From Bin87 sp965262485 (GTDB lineage Bacteria; Chloroflexota; Dehalococcoidia; Lucifugimonadales; UBA3495): a stretch of 64,000 nt of DNA. Of the stretch, positions 60,404 through 64,000 are shown piece by piece; position 1 is the stretch's first letter; each line of letters begins with the position of its first letter. The translations under genes were made by a program, and so were the position numbers. The DNA lies in NCBI GenBank assembly GCA_965262485.1, contig OZ253540.1, positions 1,922,001 through 1,986,000 on the forward strand. The letters run 5' to 3'. The notes below the pieces were generated by a model, which ran no database searches, was not told where the DNA came from, and was given only the letters and a program-made list of their open reading frames with translations.

Positions 60404-61912
60404 CTATAGGCTATACCCCGCCTCCACGCAGCCCGGCAGCCAGGAATGGTCGTAGCCGGCCAGCAACTCATCGGCGTTCGGCGGCCCGGTCATTCCGGGT
60501 AGATAGCGATAGGGAACCGGCGCGCCCGGCAAGTCCAGCCCTTTTATCACCGGGTCGATAATGCTCCAGGCTATTTCAATCTCGTCGCTGCGGGCGAAAA
60601 GCGTTGCGTCGCCGGCAAGAGCGTCCAGCAGCAGCCGCTCGTAAGCGTCGGGTATGTCGATGCCGGCAAAACCCTCATCATAGTCGAAGTGCAGCGACAC
60701 GGGTTTCATGGTCAACCCGGCGTCCGGAACTTTAGATTGAAGCTCCAGCTGTATCCCTTCATTGGGCTGCACACAAATCGACAACGTGTTGCCCGGTATC
60801 GTAATTCCGTCAGGCACCGGAAAGAGCATATGCGGGGGCGAGTGGAATTGAATGACCATCTCGGTGGTCTTGCGCGACAACCCCTTGCCGGAACGCAGGT
60901 AAAATGGCACTCCCTGCCAGCGCCAGTTGTCCATAAACAGCCGCAGCGCGGCGTAGGTCGGCGTGTACGACCCGGGCGCAACCCCCGGCTCCGAGTGATA
61001 ACCCTCATATTGGCCGATAACCAGATTATGCCGCAAGTCCCGCATCGACACCCGGCGCACTGCGCTGAGGGCTTTGACCTTCTCGTTGCGCAGGGCGTCG
61101 GCGTCAAAGATATAAGGCGGGTCCATCGTCACCAGAGCCAGCAGCTGCAGCAGGTGATTCTGGAACATATCCCGCAGCACGCCGGCCCGGTCGTAGTACT
61201 CCCCGCGCTGCCCGACCAGCAGGTCCTCCGCCACCGTAATCTGCACCTGTTCAATGTAGTTGCGGTTCCAGATTGGCTCAAAGATTGCGTTGGCAAACCG
61301 GAATACCAGCAGGTTCTGCACCGTCTCTTTACCCAGATAGTGGTCGATCCGATACACCTGCTCTTCACGAAATACGCTGTGAATATGTTCATTCAGCCGC
61401 TTCGCCGACGCCAGGTCGGAACCGAATGGCTTCTCGATGACAATGTGCCGCCAGCCGTTCCGGTCATCGGTCATGCCGGCCTCCGCCAGCGAGGCAACCG
61501 TCGCCTCGTAAAGCCCCGGGGCCAGCGCCAGATAGTACAGGCAGTTCAACGCCCCGCCAGCGCCCTCCGACAATTCGTCGATCCGACTCCGAACCTCTCC
61601 CAACGACGCCGGATCAGTAACGTCGGCGGTCAGATAACTCAGCCGCTGGGCAAATTTCTCCCATTCCCCCGTCGTAGTTTCCGGAATATCTCCCCGCAAA
61701 AAATCCCGGAAGGCATCACCGCTCATCGAATCGCGAGACACCCCCAGGATGTGCGTGTGCTCCGGCAACCGGCTTTTCTGGTCCAGGTTGAACAGAGCCG
61801 GCGCCAGCTTCTCCCGTGTCAGGTTGCCGCTGCCGCCGAATATTACCAGCACGGTCGTACTGTCGTCCCCATCCATTCCGGGGGACGCGCTTTGACCAGC
61901 CATCGCCATCAT
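60404..61912 (-). CDS. zwf: Glucose-6-phosphate 1-dehydrogenase
   Basis: A 502-residue enzyme for the first step of the oxidative pentose phosphate pathway. The cofactor loop GGSGNLTREKLAPALF has Asn where most members have Asp (GDL), and the active-site RIDHYLGKETVQN carries the catalytic His and Lys. FYLRSGKGLSRKTTEMVIQF is also typical. It overlaps the gnd gene by 4 bp. Confidence 0.96.
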   Translation of the reverse strand: MMAMAGQSASPGMDGDDSTTVLVIFGGSGNLTREKLAPALFNLDQKSRLPEHTHILGVSRDSMSGDAFRDFLRGDIPETTTGEWEKFAQRLSYLTADVTDPASLGEVRSRIDELSEGAGGALNCLYYLALAPGLYEATVASLAEAGMTDDRNGWRHIVIEKPFGSDLASAKRLNEHIHSVFREEQVYRIDHYLGKETVQNLLVFRFANAIFEPIWNRNYIEQVQITVAEDLLVGQRGEYYDRAGVLRDMFQNHLLQLLALVTMDPPYIFDADALRNEKVKALSAVRRVSMRDLRHNLVIGQYEGYHSEPGVAPGSYTPTYAALRLFMDNWRWQGVPFYLRSGKGLSRKTTEMVIQFHSPPHMLFPVPDGITIPGNTLSICVQPNEGIQLELQSKVPDAGLTMKPVSLHFDYDEGFAGIDIPDAYERLLLDALAGDATLFARSDEIEIAWSIIDPVIKGLDLPGAPVPYRYLPGMTGPPNADELLAGYDHSWLPGCVEAGYSL

Positions 61913-62838
61913 TCTGCCCGACGGACCGAGTGCCCGCCAAACTGGTTGCGCAGCGCCGCCAGCATACGCCCGCTAAACGGTTCGTCCTGGCGGGAACGGA
62001 ACCTTTGATACAACGCCGCCGTGATTACGGGAGTTGGCACCGCCAGTTCCACCGACTCGTTGACCGTCCAGCGCCCTTCGCCGGAGTCGTCAACGTATGA
62101 CGCCAGCGTCTCCAGGTTCACATCTTCTTCTAGAGCCCGCACCGCCAGGTCCAAAAGCCACGACCGCACTACGCTGCCGTGTTGCCACGTTTTGGCGATG
62201 GACAACAGGTCCAGATCAAAATCGTCCTGCTTGGCCTGCAACAGCTCAAACCCTTCGGCGTAGGCTTGCATCAGACCGTATTCCACGCCGTTGTGAACCA
62301 TCTTGGTGAAATGACCGGCGCCGGTCGGGCCCACTCGACTGTACCCGCGGTCGGCTCCCGGCGCCAATGCCTGGAAGATGGGCTCCAGCCGGCGGAAGAC
62401 CGCCTCATCCCCACCCACCATCAGGGAATACCCTTCGGTCAATCCCCAGATACCACCGCTGGTTCCCGCATCGAGCAAGTGAATGCCACGCTGCAACAGC
62501 AGCTCCCCCCGGCGCAATGTTTCCCGATAATTCGCGTTGCCACCGTCGATGATGGCATCCCCGTCCGACAGCAATTCGGCCAGGTCGTTCATACATGATT
62601 CCGTGACATCGCCGGCCGGCAACATGATCCAAACGGCGCGTGGTGGCGCCAACCGGCTCACCAAATCGGCAACGGATTTTGCTCCTGACGCCCCCAGCGC
62701 CACACTGGAATCCAACGCATCTGCGTTTTGGTCGAACGCATGAACCTGGTGGCCGGCCATCAACAATCGCTGGGCCATATTGCCGCCCATGCGACCCAGA
62801 CCAATCATTCCGATTTCCAAAACAGCAGTCTCCTTCAA
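61909..62838 (-). CDS. gnd: 6-phosphogluconate dehydrogenase (short, decarboxylating type)
   Basis: A 309-residue enzyme of the short NAD-preferring GndA/YqeC type, rather than the 470-residue Gnd. IGMIGLGRMGGNMAQRLL binds the cofactor; IDGGNANYRETLRR and VGPTGAGHFTKMVHNGVEYG hold the substrate-binding and catalytic Lys and Asn. It lies between pgi and zwf, translationally coupled to zwf by a 4-bp overlap. Confidence 0.95.
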   Translation of the reverse strand: MKETAVLEIGMIGLGRMGGNMAQRLLMAGHQVHAFDQNADALDSSVALGASGAKSVADLVSRLAPPRAVWIMLPAGDVTESCMNDLAELLSDGDAIIDGGNANYRETLRRGELLLQRGIHLLDAGTSGGIWGLTEGYSLMVGGDEAVFRRLEPIFQALAPGADRGYSRVGPTGAGHFTKMVHNGVEYGLMQAYAEGFELLQAKQDDFDLDLLSIAKTWQHGSVVRSWLLDLAVRALEEDVNLETLASYVDDSGEGRWTVNESVELAVPTPVITAALYQRFRSRQDEPFSGRMLAALRNQFGGHSVRRAE

Positions 62839-62860
62839 TCGTTGCCGAATTTACCGTTAG

Positions 62861-64000
62861 TCAAACCGATTCCACCAGGCGACGTATTCCCCGGACATAC
62901 TCCCCTTCCATGTGGCAGGACATGGTTCTGCGCCCCAGGTCTTGTAACGCTCGCAGATCCCCCAACGCCTGAGCATCTGCCAGGGTGCCGAAACTGATCG
63001 GCCAACCTGGGATTGCAACATCAGTCGTGTGGTCGGCAGTAAGTTGCAAAAATAACCCGCTGGCCGGGCCACCCTTGTGCAACTGGCCCGTGGAATGTAG
63101 AAATCGCGGCCCGTACCCCACCGTCGTCGCGATACCGTATTTCTGCGTCACTCGTTCCCGCAGGTCGGCCAGCGCTATTGCCACCGCCGGTTCATCCGGC
63201 AAGTAGGCCATGATCGCCAGGTAATCGCCCGCGTCGCTGTTTTCCAACAAGTGGCGCAGCGCGTTCTCACCGTCCGGATTAAAGTCGGGTAACCGCCCCT
63301 CGCGCTCATATTGATTCAACACGCTGATCGTTCGGTCTTTGGCTCCCTGCACATCCGGTTGGTCAAACGGGTTAATGCCCAAAATGTGCCCGGCGACGGC
63401 GGTGGCATATTCCCATCTGTAGAATTCAGCGCCCAGGTCGTACGCGCCCGCCATTTGCAATCGCACCACGGGATGACCTGCCGATTGCAGCCGGCTCGCC
63501 AATTCAACAACCTTGCTATCCTCATCTCCGGTCAAACACAATTGCACAAAAAACCGGTCATCGCCGTAGTATTCCACATCCTGCAAGGGTTCGTCGACGA
63601 TTGGAATCACGCCAGCGCCGTTTTTGCCGGCGCTCTCCGCCAACAGTTGCTCTACCCAAAGCCCAAAACCGGACAGGCTCTCAGGAGCAAGCAACGTGAG
63701 CTTGTCGCGGCCCGCCTTCGCCAACGTTCCCATGGCGGCCCCCAGCCGGATTCCAGGATTATCGCCGTTGATACCATCCATAGAGCAACGATTTTGCATG
63801 GACGCGGAAGGTGTTAACAACCGCCCCAAATCCACACCGGTGAGTTCCGCCGGAACCAGTCCAAAATGTGACAGGACAGAGTATCGGCCACCAATGTTGG
63901 GGTCATTGAGAAACACCGCTTGAAATCCGTCATCGCTAGCCAATTGCGCCAACGGAGTTTGGGGATCGGTAACGGCTACAAAATGCCGTCCACCGTGTTC
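62861..64000 (-). CDS. pgi: Glucose-6-phosphate isomerase (5' end outside the window)
   Basis: The reading frame is open to the window edge and gives 379 residues beginning HFVAVTDP. The sequence NDPNIGGRYSVLSHFGLVPAELTGVD is the SIS-domain signature of phosphoglucose isomerase, and the late AVTQKYGIATTVGYGPRFLHSTG also fits. In Chloroflexota and Cyanobacteria this domain is often fused behind transaldolase; whether that is so here lies beyond the edge. With gnd and zwf it forms a sugar-phosphate operon. Confidence 0.9.
   Translation of the reverse strand, partial: EHGGRHFVAVTDPQTPLAQLASDDGFQAVFLNDPNIGGRYSVLSHFGLVPAELTGVDLGRLLTPSASMQNRCSMDGINGDNPGIRLGAAMGTLAKAGRDKLTLLAPESLSGFGLWVEQLLAESAGKNGAGVIPIVDEPLQDVEYYGDDRFFVQLCLTGDEDSKVVELASRLQSAGHPVVRLQMAGAYDLGAEFYRWEYATAVAGHILGINPFDQPDVQGAKDRTISVLNQYEREGRLPDFNPDGENALRHLLENSDAGDYLAIMAYLPDEPAVAIALADLRERVTQKYGIATTVGYGPRFLHSTGQLHKGGPASGLFLQLTADHTTDVAIPGWPISFGTLADAQALGDLRALQDLGRRTMSCHMEGEYVRGIRRLVESV

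Overview
The window reads as chromosomal DNA of a GC-rich bacterium, most likely a member of the Chloroflexota (Dehalococcoidia/SAR202-like). This is an inference from gene content: several cytochrome P450s, a luciferase-like flavin enzyme, many amidohydrolases and short-chain dehydrogenases, threonine/proline-rich lipoproteins, PHP-domain PolX, a GuaB3-type IMP dehydrogenase relative and a 5S rRNA gene standing apart from 16S/23S. No marker that would settle the phylum was available to search.

Layout. 1-4.5 kb: three P450 genes (the first two are recent duplicates) followed by a 3Fe-4S ferredoxin. 4.6-13 kb, minus strand: luciferase-like oxidoreductase, a MutH/Sau3AI-type endonuclease with its methyltransferase, aroC, aroE, a lipoprotein and valS. 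13.4-17.2 kb: an S1-domain protein, a protein of unknown function and polX. 17.2-21.6 kb: a MITE-like element, then a peptide-type ABC importer (binding protein and two permeases, no ATPase). 21.7-24.1 kb: SDR, bioY and a metallo-beta-lactamase-fold hydrolase. 24.2-33.4 kb, minus strand: five exported proteins, including a collagen-like protein and three large surface proteins (two with Fn3 repeats) whose start regions share an identical small hairpin that contains the Shine-Dalgarno sequence. 33.4-35.1 kb: a repeat-rich zone holding two duplicated coiled-coil membrane proteins that look leaderless. 35.1-45.1 kb: gamma carbonic anhydrase, dnaE, a UGSC-type selenoprotein with its neighbour, guaB3 and clpC. 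45.2-46.05 kb: a stand-alone 5S rRNA gene, a second copy of the MITE and tRNA-Lys. 46.1-55.9 kb: amidohydrolases, SDR, a DUF433/DUF5615 toxin-antitoxin pair, dienelactone hydrolase, glutamine amidotransferase, NUDIX, D-aminoacylase, a repeat coiled-coil protein and a carboxymuconolactone decarboxylase-like protein. 56-60.4 kb: a type III-like restriction-modification pair. 60.4-64 kb: zwf, gnd and a partial phosphoglucose isomerase, the entry to the oxidative pentose phosphate pathway.

The most notable item is at 40584-41123: an in-frame TGA inside a U-G-S-C motif, followed at the right distance by a SECIS-like stem-loop, so the gene most likely encodes a selenocysteine protein that an ordinary ORF caller would truncate. 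Also notable are the MITE with a perfect 10-bp target duplication, the shared Shine-Dalgarno hairpin of the three surface-protein genes, the duplicated leaderless genes, and the independently transcribed 5S gene.
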